Shown here piece after piece: positions 35,197-44,700 of a stretch of 64,000 nt of DNA. The DNA comes from Faucicola tetraodonis. GTDB lineage: Bacteria > Pseudomonadota > Gammaproteobacteria > Pseudomonadales > Moraxellaceae. The stretch lies in assembly GCA_032017425.1 (NCBI GenBank), contig DALZPW010000001.1; one strand, written 5' to 3'. The position numbers and the translations under genes were made by a program. The notes under the pieces were generated by a model. That model saw only the letters and a list, made by a program, of their open reading frames with translations. It made no database searches and had not been told where the DNA came from. The first letter of the stretch is position 1; each line of letters starts with the position of its first letter.

Positions 35197-37185
35197 TTAT
35201 GGCGTGTTGTTGAGATGATCAAATTGTAATTGCAAACCAGTTTGTCGCACGGCTTTTTGTGTCACAGCTAACTCAAAATTTTCTTTAGCGCTATATATGG
35301 ATAAAGCGGATTTACTGCGCGTCACCGCTGTATAAATCAGCGCTTGGCTTAGTAGCCTTGTATGCGCTTTATCAATACAAATGGCGACCGTGTGAAATTC
35401 TGAGCCTTGTGACTTATGAATGGTCATCGCATACGCATAGTCACAACTTTCACGGCTTAATCGCTGAATAGGTATCACTTTTTCTGCAAAACACGCGTAT
35501 AACTGCCCTTGGTACAACAAACAAATCGCAATATCGCCATTGAATAACCCCAACTGATAATCATTGTTTTGGATGATAATCGGTAAACCGTGATAAAAGT
35601 AGGCTTTGGTTCGAGTGATTTTGGAAAACTCGGTAAAAGCTAGGCTCATCTTTTGGTTGATTGATTGGGTGCCCAATTGTCCTTGATGACCTGCACACAG
35701 AATGCGATACCTATCAAATACTTCAAATAACCCTTTTCGATTATCCGCTTCAAAAATATTGACAGGCTGGCTGTACCATTGCTGCATAAGCGCAAAAAAT
35801 GGATGATAAGGTTTCGCTAATTGGCTGAAAACAGCAGGCAAACTCGAAGACGCATCAATTGGGTAAAAAGGAATATTGGCTATTTGCTGTTTTTTACCAG
35901 CCAAATCTGATGGATTTTCACTTTGAGATAGCTTGATTGATTGTAAATCAATGGGTTGTAATAATCGCTGGATTAACTTTATTTTTTTAGGTGCAGGCAA
36001 ATTTTGCTGAATGGCGAGAGCAAACTGACCGACAACTGAATTTGAATCAAAGCGTTTTGACTCGGTCAATTCCGTAATATAAGGCTGCAAACGCGTCACC
36101 GCGCACAAATCTGATAGAACCGACCCTGCGTCTACTGCCGCCAGCTGGTTTGCATCACCCAACAAAATCAGCCGACCCGTGGGTTTGATAGCATCAACCA
36201 ACTGACTGGCGAGCTCAAGCCCTAGCATGGACGCTTCATCTACGATAATCAAATCATCAGGTAATGGATTTTTGGCGTGATAGCGTGGTATCCCATCACT
36301 ACCAATACCCAAAAGCCGATGTAATGTTTTTGCATTGTCCAAAGTGATTTCTTCATCTTGCAAGCTTTTTTGCAAGCTTATACGTAATGACTCTTGCATA
36401 CGCTGCGCCGCCTTCCCTGTGGGTGCAGTCAAGGTGATAGATAAAGGCGGTAAATTAGGGTCTTGTTTTCTTTTGTGCTCGTGCGCCTTTTGCAAACTGG
36501 TTACCAGCTTCGCCACGGTAAAAGTTTTGCCGGTACCAGGGCCACCGATAATAATACTCAGTGCGTGTTGGCTTGATTTTTCGATGGCGAGCTGCTGCAT
36601 CTCATTGGGTTTGGGCGCCACACCGTTATCCACTTCTCTTGATGAAGATATACCATTAAACGCCGCCACTTTTCTATGGGCAATTTTCATCAACTGTTTG
36701 GCTAATGATTGTTCTTCATACCATTGCCGATGCAGCCAAACAATGTAGCTAACTTGCGTTTCACCAACTCCATCAACTGCTTGGGTAAGCTTTTGAAGAA
36801 TGATAGGTGTATTGGTGTCATGGTGGCATAATTCATCCTCCTTCACCCCTATCACGCTTGCCCAGTTATTGTCAGTTAACTCTGCAATGAGTGATTTTTC
36901 ATATTCATCATTGACCGTCATTTCATACATAGTATGACCTTCTGACAGTTGTTCATTGATTTGGTCAAAAATTTGTAGGATTTTCGGTTCTTCTTTTGTT
37001 TTTTGGCCGTTGTTTTGATTTCCTTTGCTTAGGCTATTTTTATTGGTTTCTGTATTAGTTAGCTGTGATTTTTGCTGCTTGCGGTATTGAATAAAATTGG
37101 CTAATTGGGTTAATTTAGCGGTTTCTTCAATTGTAGCGGTTGGCTCAGTCGTGTTTGTTTTCATAATAAATTCTTTATGCGTCAT
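35197..37185 (-). CDS. recD: RecBCD helicase subunit RecD
   Basis: 662 residues from ATG 37185 (or 655 from ATG 37164; neither has a clear ribosome site); E. coli RecD has 608. It is the 5'-to-3' SF1 helicase motor of exonuclease V. The Walker A motif GGPGTGKTFT has K220; DDLIIVDEASML is the Walker B region; the C-terminal AMTIHKSQGSEF and YTAVTRSKSALSIY are SF1 motifs. The start is 9 nt past the recB stop. A 15-mer dispersed repeat (37025-37039) lies in the Asn/Lys-rich N-terminal linker, written as NSLSK. Confidence 0.93.
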   Translation of the reverse strand: MTHKEFIMKTNTTEPTATIEETAKLTQLANFIQYRKQQKSQLTNTETNKNSLSKGNQNNGQKTKEEPKILQIFDQINEQLSEGHTMYEMTVNDEYEKSLIAELTDNNWASVIGVKEDELCHHDTNTPIILQKLTQAVDGVGETQVSYIVWLHRQWYEEQSLAKQLMKIAHRKVAAFNGISSSREVDNGVAPKPNEMQQLAIEKSSQHALSIIIGGPGTGKTFTVAKLVTSLQKAHEHKRKQDPNLPPLSITLTAPTGKAAQRMQESLRISLQKSLQDEEITLDNAKTLHRLLGIGSDGIPRYHAKNPLPDDLIIVDEASMLGLELASQLVDAIKPTGRLILLGDANQLAAVDAGSVLSDLCAVTRLQPYITELTESKRFDSNSVVGQFALAIQQNLPAPKKIKLIQRLLQPIDLQSIKLSQSENPSDLAGKKQQIANIPFYPIDASSSLPAVFSQLAKPYHPFFALMQQWYSQPVNIFEADNRKGLFEVFDRYRILCAGHQGQLGTQSINQKMSLAFTEFSKITRTKAYFYHGLPIIIQNNDYQLGLFNGDIAICLLYQGQLYACFAEKVIPIQRLSRESCDYAYAMTIHKSQGSEFHTVAICIDKAHTRLLSQALIYTAVTRSKSALSIYSAKENFELAVTQKAVRQTGLQLQFDHLNNTP
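37025..37039. repeat. Dispersed 15-mer TTGCTTAGGCTATTT, copy 1 (in recD)
   Basis: Exact copy; other copies at 38330, 43371 and 53548. On the coding strand it reads as Asn-Ser-Leu-Ser within a low-complexity N-terminal linker of RecD. Confidence 0.9.
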
Positions 37186-37194
37186 TGTTAAATT

Positions 37195-40100
37195 TTAATT
37201 GTCATTGGGATAGCCGAACATATCATCGAGTGCCAAGATAAAGTCACTATCAAACTGCTTTACTAGCTTCCCACAGGTAGCGTGTTTGGCTGACATACCG
37301 CGTAAAAAGGCATATTCGACCGCACCCAAATGGGTATTGATGTCATAATTGGGTAGTCGCAGCTTTAAATAGCGATGCAATGCCACTTGGTAGATGCTTG
37401 CTTGCAACCAATAACTATGCGTGGTCATCGCGTCATATAATGCCGCTGGGTTATAACTGTCGAAATCACTGCCGAGATAATTGCTTTTATAATCGACGAT
37501 AAAAAACTGTGTGCCGTGCTGATACACCAAGTCAATTTCCCCTTTGAGATACTGCCAAACCATGGTGTTGACTTCTTGGCTCTGCAATTGCAGTGGGATA
37601 TCAAATTGATGAAACAACCTGTTTAAGTCGCTAAATGACAAATGCTGATTTAAGCGTAGATTAAACCCTAATTCAGCAACTTTTTGGTTGTATTTGATAT
37701 TGACCAGTGGGACTGCCGAAGCGGCTAACGGTGTATGGATGATGTCATCTAGCCAATCCACCAACGCGATATAATCAGGCTGCAAAGCATCAATGTTGAT
37801 ATCATGCCAGTTGCCATACTGCCCTGCACTACTGGCTTTTGTAGAAAAATAATTGCTCGGCATTTGGTAGCGTCTTAACGTGCGATCCACCATGACTGAC
37901 CAGCGTTTTAACTTGTCTGCTCTGGCATCTTGCTGTGGCACCGCCAACTCAGGGGTTTCATTGTAGTTATTGGCGATGTCTTCTAAGATACTATGTAAAA
38001 AAGTCCCTGGGTTTGTGCCTTTTTCAAAGTTAAATCTAATTGAGTTGACCTCGTTACTTGGCTCCCCCGATAGCCTGTTATTGGCGATAGTCAATACGTT
38101 AGTTTGCGCCGCTGACAAAATATCATCATCTTGCCTGTCTTCGGCATTGACCACTGTGTCAACGCTGGCATGGTCAATATAACGAGACAATGCGGTAAAA
38201 CTGGTATTCGCCCATCCCTTAAAGGTATCGATGGTGATGACCTTGATGATTTCATCGTAATCAATCTTAGCGACCGTAGCGTTTTGCTCATTTGTTTTGG
38301 CTGTGAATTTTAGTTTTGAGTCATAGTATTTGCTTAGGCTATTTGAATCTATGGTATGGGTTGTTTCAGTCAAGCTTTCTTTGACAGCAAATTTTGCCAA
38401 ATCGTCCATAAAAGGCGCCAAAGCAGAATTTTTCACTGCAGATTTTTTGGCGACAGTCACAAGATACACTTGTTCTTTTGCACGGGTAAGGGCAACGTAC
38501 AATAATCGCAGTCGTTCCTCGTAGGCAGATTGGTCTTCAATAGCGACATAATTGATTGGATCAATTGAGTTATTATCGGTTATTTGGCTGGGCAACGCGG
38601 TTAATCGGCGGCTTAACAGCGGGTTATCATTGTTTTGAGTCAATTTTTGAGTGAATTGGGGCGTTGCTTGATGGGTGGTTTGTATGCCATACAGATATAA
38701 CGGCGCACCATGAAACTTGGCTTTACTCTCCCCTGTAAACCCAACCACAAATACTATCGGAAACTCCAAGCCTTTAGACGCGTGAACCGTCATCAGTTGC
38801 ACGCCTTCATCAGATGGCAAGCGCTGCTGCGTTGACCAATCTTCTTTAGGCTGCTGTTGCACTTGGGCGCAGAACCATTCAAACAGTTGATGCTCGCCCA
38901 CCTGTCCATTGAACTGGTCGCTAATAATATCTAACAACTGGCGCAAATCGATAAGCAATCGCTCGCCATTTGGATGTTTGGCGAGGCGCTGCCAAAAATT
39001 GAGGGTGATTTGGTTGGGTAAAGTAAGGGGCTGATTGAGTAGCCACTGTATCGCGACCAAAAAACTGTGTTTTTGCCACAATTCGCTGGCGGTCAATACC
39101 AACTGCTGAATCTCAGCCAAACTGGTGTTTGTTGACGCTTGATGAGCTTGACGATGAGGATGAGCTTGTCCTTGCGCCTCTTGGGTGTTAGTTTGATTAA
39201 GCGCATCATACAACTGGTTGATTTGTTCAAGAGTCAGCTGAAAAAAACTAGACAACATCAAGGATTTTAATTTTGATTCGCTAAATGGTGTCAACAGCAC
39301 GCTTTGTAAGGTCATCAAATCAACACTCATGCTATCGCCAAAGACACTTTGACTACCACCTCTGACCGTCGCAATCCCGTGATGATGTAAGCGTTTCTCG
39401 ATAGTATGAAGCTCACTGTTTTTGACTGCCAACACACAAATATCGCTCAGCGTCAAGCCACGAGTTTGGTAGCTTAATGGCTTGCCATCATCAAATAAGT
39501 CAAAAATTTGCGCGGCAATGGCATCGGCATAATCCACCGTTCTTTCATCACTTGGTGAGATGGTTTCATTTGAGGAGTTAGTATCATTTGATGTGCTGTC
39601 ATTCTCGGCTACTGCCACCACTTGCTGACTATAAGGCGCTTTATATTCGATAGCAATATGATTAAACGCAGGTAAGCTGGCAGCTTCATTGTCTACCGCA
39701 TTACCGATAACCAGCTCAGCGGTTTCGCGCGTCGCAGAGATTTTACGATAATAAATTTCACGCCCCATAAAATACGGCTGTTGGCTGATATTGGGCAGCT
39801 GGTCGGCTTGATCTGGGTCAATATCCTGCTCGCCAACGCCATACCAGTGATTGAGGCTATCAATCAGCGCGGCTGATGAACGATGGTTTTGGCTCAGTGA
39901 CTTGGGTTGTTCTGGAAATAATTTTTTTAGTGTGGTGTAGTTTTGTACGTCCCCGCCGCGAAATCCATAAATTGCCTGTTTGGGATCGCCTACTAACAGC
40001 AAAAATTGCGACGGGGTGTGATATTTTCCCCTATTTGATTTTTCTGCTTTATCTACTGTATCTGACTCAAAGTCTTGTAAATAAACCCTTTGAATGAGTA

Positions 40101-41700
40101 ACGCTTGTTCGGTGTTGATATCCTGCGATTCATCAATTAAGGCGATGGGATACTGATGGCGAATATAACGCGCTAACGATTGACCTTTTTTGCCGGATAA
40201 CGCATCGTTTAACCGCGCCAATTGTAACGCAAAGGTAGTTAGCCGCTGTGATTCTAGTCGTTTTGGTAAGCGGGTACGCACATAACGGCTGATAAACTGG
40301 GTAAAGTAAAAATTTACTTGTTTAAAGTAGTCTTGCAAGGCTTGCGTTTGTTGGATGAGCTGCCAAATGTTGTCCACGATATCAAAGGATTTAAATGCGG
40401 CGCTTTGCTGTTCTTTTTTGCTATTAAAGCCTTTATCGTTGGCGTATAAATCTTCAATGCCTTCTAGCACCTTGACTATATTGCCAACTTTATACATAGC
40501 AAAGACATTGGTAATGTCACCCGTGCTGAGTAAATTTTGCAGATTTTTAATTTCATTAAAGTGTTTATGAAGTTTATTGCCAGCACTAAACCCTTGCGCT
40601 TTACGAAAGTCACTATCAAAATAAGCCTCAAACTCACTATCATTATCATCTGCAATCGACTGCATCAGTGCCTTGATAGTAGTGGTATCAAACGCTGTCA
40701 ATGGTACAGTATCGATGTCAGCGGTATAAAAATTTAGCGCGCGATTGACCGCCTCATAGTAATCATCAACCGGTAAAAACACGTTATTGTCAAACATCAT
40801 CGGGTACAATTCAGGCATATTGGCATTGACCTGCGCCATAAATGCCCTAAGTTGGTCGTGAATCATACCCTTGATGATGCCGCTGACATCATTACTGATT
40901 TGCACCTCTGCAGAAAACCCAGTTTCGCTACTGTATTCTCTTAGCCACTTTTGACACAAACTATCGAGGGTGCTGACAAATAAGCGATCAAGTTGGTTGA
41001 GCGCCAATGTGGTGCGCTGCAGTGCGATACGAAAATTGACGGTATTCTTGGCAGGTTTATGGGTGCTATTTTCACTATCATCGGCGGTTGGCTTTAGGGT
41101 GTTTAAGCTTGCTTTCGGGCTTACTTTTGTGCTTGCTACAGCGGTTACATCTACCGGCAAACCAAAGATTTGTTTGGCGACCCACTCGATTAAGTGTTGA
41201 TTGATAGGATCTTGGTACTTACCCAGTAAATTTTTTTGTGCCGCAAGCGCTTCTACCTGTGCAATAAAATGTGCATATTTTTGCACAGCGATAGCTTTGC
41301 TGCTATCCAAATCACTGTCGTTTAACGGTGTAAATGTAGCATTATTAATCATTTGCAGCAATTGATAAAAATCTTGCAAGCGCTCACGAATCCGCTGGCG
41401 CATTTCGGCAGCGGCACTTCGCGTAAAGGTCGTGGCGATAATTTTTTCACACGGCTGCCCCGCTTGCACGATTAGTCGCAACATCACGCCCGTCAGCGTC
41501 CATGTTTTGCCTGTGCCTGCTGAGGCTTCAATCAAATGACGCCCCGTCAATGGCAAAGTGACTGCAGGAGGTAGTAAAGATTCAGCGTCTTCTTTAATGC
41601 GTGCTTCGTCGATGTTTGTTTGAGTGTTTGTTTCGATGTCTGCCTCGATATTTGTTTCACTACTTACTTTTATGCTTAGGGTATGAAGATCGTGTTTCAT
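37195..41700 (-). CDS. recB: RecBCD helicase-nuclease subunit RecB
   Basis: About 1501 residues against 1180 in E. coli. The ATG at 41700 is preferred; the frame extends into recC to 41778. Walker A (EASAGTGKT, residues 58-66), VALIDESQDIN-like (PIALIDESQDI) and the late SF1 motif (LLYVALTRAKEQVYLV) make the 3'-to-5' motor; the C-terminal GEIDLVYQHGTQFFIVDYKSNYLG holds the nuclease Asp-Asp-Lys. The extra length is in Ser/Asn/Thr-rich insertions, one of which contains the dispersed 15-mer (38330-38344). It sits between recC and recD in one operon, each gap under 30 nt. Confidence 0.93.
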   Translation of the reverse strand: MKHDLHTLSIKVSSETNIEADIETNTQTNIDEARIKEDAESLLPPAVTLPLTGRHLIEASAGTGKTWTLTGVMLRLIVQAGQPCEKIIATTFTRSAAAEMRQRIRERLQDFYQLLQMINNATFTPLNDSDLDSSKAIAVQKYAHFIAQVEALAAQKNLLGKYQDPINQHLIEWVAKQIFGLPVDVTAVASTKVSPKASLNTLKPTADDSENSTHKPAKNTVNFRIALQRTTLALNQLDRLFVSTLDSLCQKWLREYSSETGFSAEVQISNDVSGIIKGMIHDQLRAFMAQVNANMPELYPMMFDNNVFLPVDDYYEAVNRALNFYTADIDTVPLTAFDTTTIKALMQSIADDNDSEFEAYFDSDFRKAQGFSAGNKLHKHFNEIKNLQNLLSTGDITNVFAMYKVGNIVKVLEGIEDLYANDKGFNSKKEQQSAAFKSFDIVDNIWQLIQQTQALQDYFKQVNFYFTQFISRYVRTRLPKRLESQRLTTFALQLARLNDALSGKKGQSLARYIRHQYPIALIDESQDINTEQALLIQRVYLQDFESDTVDKAEKSNRGKYHTPSQFLLLVGDPKQAIYGFRGGDVQNYTTLKKLFPEQPKSLSQNHRSSAALIDSLNHWYGVGEQDIDPDQADQLPNISQQPYFMGREIYYRKISATRETAELVIGNAVDNEAASLPAFNHIAIEYKAPYSQQVVAVAENDSTSNDTNSSNETISPSDERTVDYADAIAAQIFDLFDDGKPLSYQTRGLTLSDICVLAVKNSELHTIEKRLHHHGIATVRGGSQSVFGDSMSVDLMTLQSVLLTPFSESKLKSLMLSSFFQLTLEQINQLYDALNQTNTQEAQGQAHPHRQAHQASTNTSLAEIQQLVLTASELWQKHSFLVAIQWLLNQPLTLPNQITLNFWQRLAKHPNGERLLIDLRQLLDIISDQFNGQVGEHQLFEWFCAQVQQQPKEDWSTQQRLPSDEGVQLMTVHASKGLEFPIVFVVGFTGESKAKFHGAPLYLYGIQTTHQATPQFTQKLTQNNDNPLLSRRLTALPSQITDNNSIDPINYVAIEDQSAYEERLRLLYVALTRAKEQVYLVTVAKKSAVKNSALAPFMDDLAKFAVKESLTETTHTIDSNSLSKYYDSKLKFTAKTNEQNATVAKIDYDEIIKVITIDTFKGWANTSFTALSRYIDHASVDTVVNAEDRQDDDILSAAQTNVLTIANNRLSGEPSNEVNSIRFNFEKGTNPGTFLHSILEDIANNYNETPELAVPQQDARADKLKRWSVMVDRTLRRYQMPSNYFSTKASSAGQYGNWHDINIDALQPDYIALVDWLDDIIHTPLAASAVPLVNIKYNQKVAELGFNLRLNQHLSFSDLNRLFHQFDIPLQLQSQEVNTMVWQYLKGEIDLVYQHGTQFFIVDYKSNYLGSDFDSYNPAALYDAMTTHSYWLQASIYQVALHRYLKLRLPNYDINTHLGAVEYAFLRGMSAKHATCGKLVKQFDSDFILALDDMFGYPNDN
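38330..38344. repeat. Dispersed 15-mer, copy 2 (in recB)
   Basis: Exact copy of TTGCTTAGGCTATTT; encodes NSLS in a Ser/Lys-rich linker of RecB. Confidence 0.9.
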
Positions 41701-41725
41701 AAGATTTCTTTGATAAAAATGCGTG

Positions 41726-44700
41726 TCATGCTTCAATGAGTTGGTGCAATTCTTTGACCATAGATAACATGGGTTCATAAATCAGCGTACCCAACGTCTG
41801 GGCAAACCCAATAATCACCGATGGTTTATAATCGCCGATTAAATGCTGCCAAATCGGATAGTCAAACTGGTTCACATCCACAAAATTAAAATTACTGTCT
41901 TTTAGCCAATCACCTAGATGCTGGCTGGCTGGTGTCTCTGGCTGTTTTTGTTGTTTTTGTAAAAATGACAGGCAAAAAGCGGGCGGTAAAATGGTTACAA
42001 CGCTACCAATGAGTTGATACACCATCACAATATCCTGCAAATAACCACAGGCTTGCTCACAAGGGATGGCAGGTAGATACACGGTTTTTTTATTGCTAAA
42101 CTGCCACAGTGAAAAGCCATCATTCAGCTGTGCTTGTTGAGTCGTGGTGCGGCGAAGCACTTGCCAACATAAATGATGCAACCAAAACTGCAACAGGTAT
42201 TTTTCTTTGCCAGAGGTTGGCAAGTAATTTAACCAATAGCTGGGATTGTCAGCTGCGGCAACCTTATCTTCAATTGATTGATACGGTTTATATAATGGCA
42301 AGTTGGCAGTGATGACCCAGCTTTCTTTACTGCTCATCAGTCCCGCTTGTTTATCCAGCGCTAAGGCGCTAATAGCGATTCGCTGCTCTTCACAGGGGGT
42401 TAACGCCGTTGCCACCCATTGGATGACTTCATCGGTGTTTTGTATATCTAACGCCCCAAATTTTTCTGAATAAAAATTTCCTAACAACTTTGCCTCAGTA
42501 GCATCAAGCTGTTGACTGATGGTTTTTAAGTGATGAACAAAATCCTGTAAATCTTTTTTGAGTTGTTGCTGATTTTGCTGCAACGATTGGTAACGGTTCA
42601 CCCCGGCTGGCAATAACTCATTGATAGCGATGTTGATTGATTCTTGAATGATTGGCTTTTGCGCGTTTACTGCCAGTTTCATCTCGTTTTGATGTTTATT
42701 ATCGTCCTTATCGGACAAGGCTTGGGCAAAAAAAGCATCTAACAAAGATTTACGCAACAACCAACCATCTAACGCATCCAAGGTTAACGATTCAAACTCG
42801 TTATCATTGTCATTTCTATCATTGCCACCGCTATCATTGTCACCCTGGGCAGGGATAGCAATGTTTTGTGCCTTCACAAAGGCTTTGGCAGGATCGGCTA
42901 GGTTGCCAACGATTTTGCTTAAATTGACATAATGCTGCTGCGACTGTTCAGGCAGGTTGGACAAACGCTGTTTTAGTTGTTGCCACTGCGATAGCCATTC
43001 GGTTAGTTGCTTTGTATCCCAGACTTGCACGATTGGCTGAGTGGAAGTAGCGTTTTTATCTTGCAGCGCTGTATAAAGATTGTGCCAAATTTTGGCAGGT
43101 GGGTACAGGGCGGTTTTTGACAGCTTGATTTGCTGGTTTAGAGTGGCTGTGGTTTGTTGTAAATCAGCAGATAACCCATCGTCATTAATTTGCTCGGGAC
43201 TTTGAATACCTTTATCTTTATGCTCGCTTTTTTGCTCGTTTTTTTGCTCAGCTTGCGGCAATTCAAAATAACTTTTATCAAATGGCAAGGCGGCATGATG
43301 GGTGACCAAATACGCTTTCACCCATTGTTCAAAATTGGCTGACTGGGAATTTGGGGGATTTTGAGAATTGTTGCTTAGGCTATTTGAGTCGTTATTGGGT
43401 TTAAGAATAGCGTCATCACTCGCTATTCGGTTTTGCAAAAAGTCGAGTAATTCCTGTACGGGACTGGCAGGTAAATGCTCGTGGGTATCTGTGGTACTTT
43501 TACCATTATAAAATATCCAGCACGCTTGCTTGGCGCACAGCAACGCATCCAAAAACGCGCCTAAATCGTCATCTTCTCGAAATCTGTCACCGCGAATGGG
43601 CAATCCTGCCTGCATCAAGTTATAACGGTTTTGCTGCTCTTGCTTTGGAAACTCAGATAAATTTAAATTGAGCATCACCACCAACTTATACGGCAGGCTG
43701 CGCACTGAGCCGATACGGGCAAAGGTAATCACGCCTGAGGGCTCGGCACTTACTTGCTGATTGATAATCGATTGGGCGATATTTTCGAGTACAAAAGTGA
43801 GTTTAAGTGGCAAATTCTCGGTGTCAATTTGTTGCACGGACTCGGTAGGTGGGTTGGAGTTTTTTGCGGTTTTGCTTGTTACCGTAGCGAGGTATTTGCT
43901 ATTGGCTTCGATATTTTCTTTTAGGTCATTTTGTGCGGCAAAAATCGCGCGCCACGCATTGGTTTGATTAAATAGGCTAAATTTTTGTTGAATGAGTTTT
44001 TCTATTTGGGTTAGCCAGTCAGGCAAGGTTTTAACGTCATTACCTAGGTGACGATTGTCATCCAACGTTTCATAAATATCACACAGCACAGCGACGATGT
44101 CGGCATCTGCCATGGTCAAGTTAGTCAGTGGTACAAACTTCTCTACCACGCCAAAGCTATTGGTATACTCCCCAAAACTGACCACCGTGGCTTTGGGCAT
44201 CATCACGCCAGCGACCAAGCGCTCAAGCGCGTAAGCAAAGGTGTATCGATAGTCATCATCGGCAGCACTTAAGGTTTGCTGCAAATGCAGCTCGTCAAAC
44301 CCGCGAATAAATCCCGCCTGAGTCAGCAAATCACAAGCACGGGTCATCTGCTCCAAATTAAGCCCAAAGCTTTCATATAGTGGCGCTAGCATCAACCAAT
44401 CAAATACTTCACTACGCTGAAACCGAGCGCCTGCTCGATTGAGCAGCGTGTAGTACCCTGTAATCGCTTGCCAAAGTCGGTTAATATCTTTTGCCACCAC
44501 GCCTGTCACTTTGGCTGGCAACTGATAGCCATCACCGCCCACGTGTTTGGGGAACGTGGCTTCGATGATGTTTTGGTGGGTTTCGATATCAGGCAATAAT
44601 ACCAAAATATCTGACAATGCCCGTCTATCCCAAGGATCGGCGGGAATCTGCGCGGGTGTGGCTTGCATATCGCTATAATTTAGCCACCCGATAATCATAC

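Noticed and set aside
41666..41680. Possible fifth copy of the 15-mer (TATGCTTAGGGTATG) at the start of recB
   Set aside because: Several mismatches, so within reach of chance; not counted with the four exact copies.
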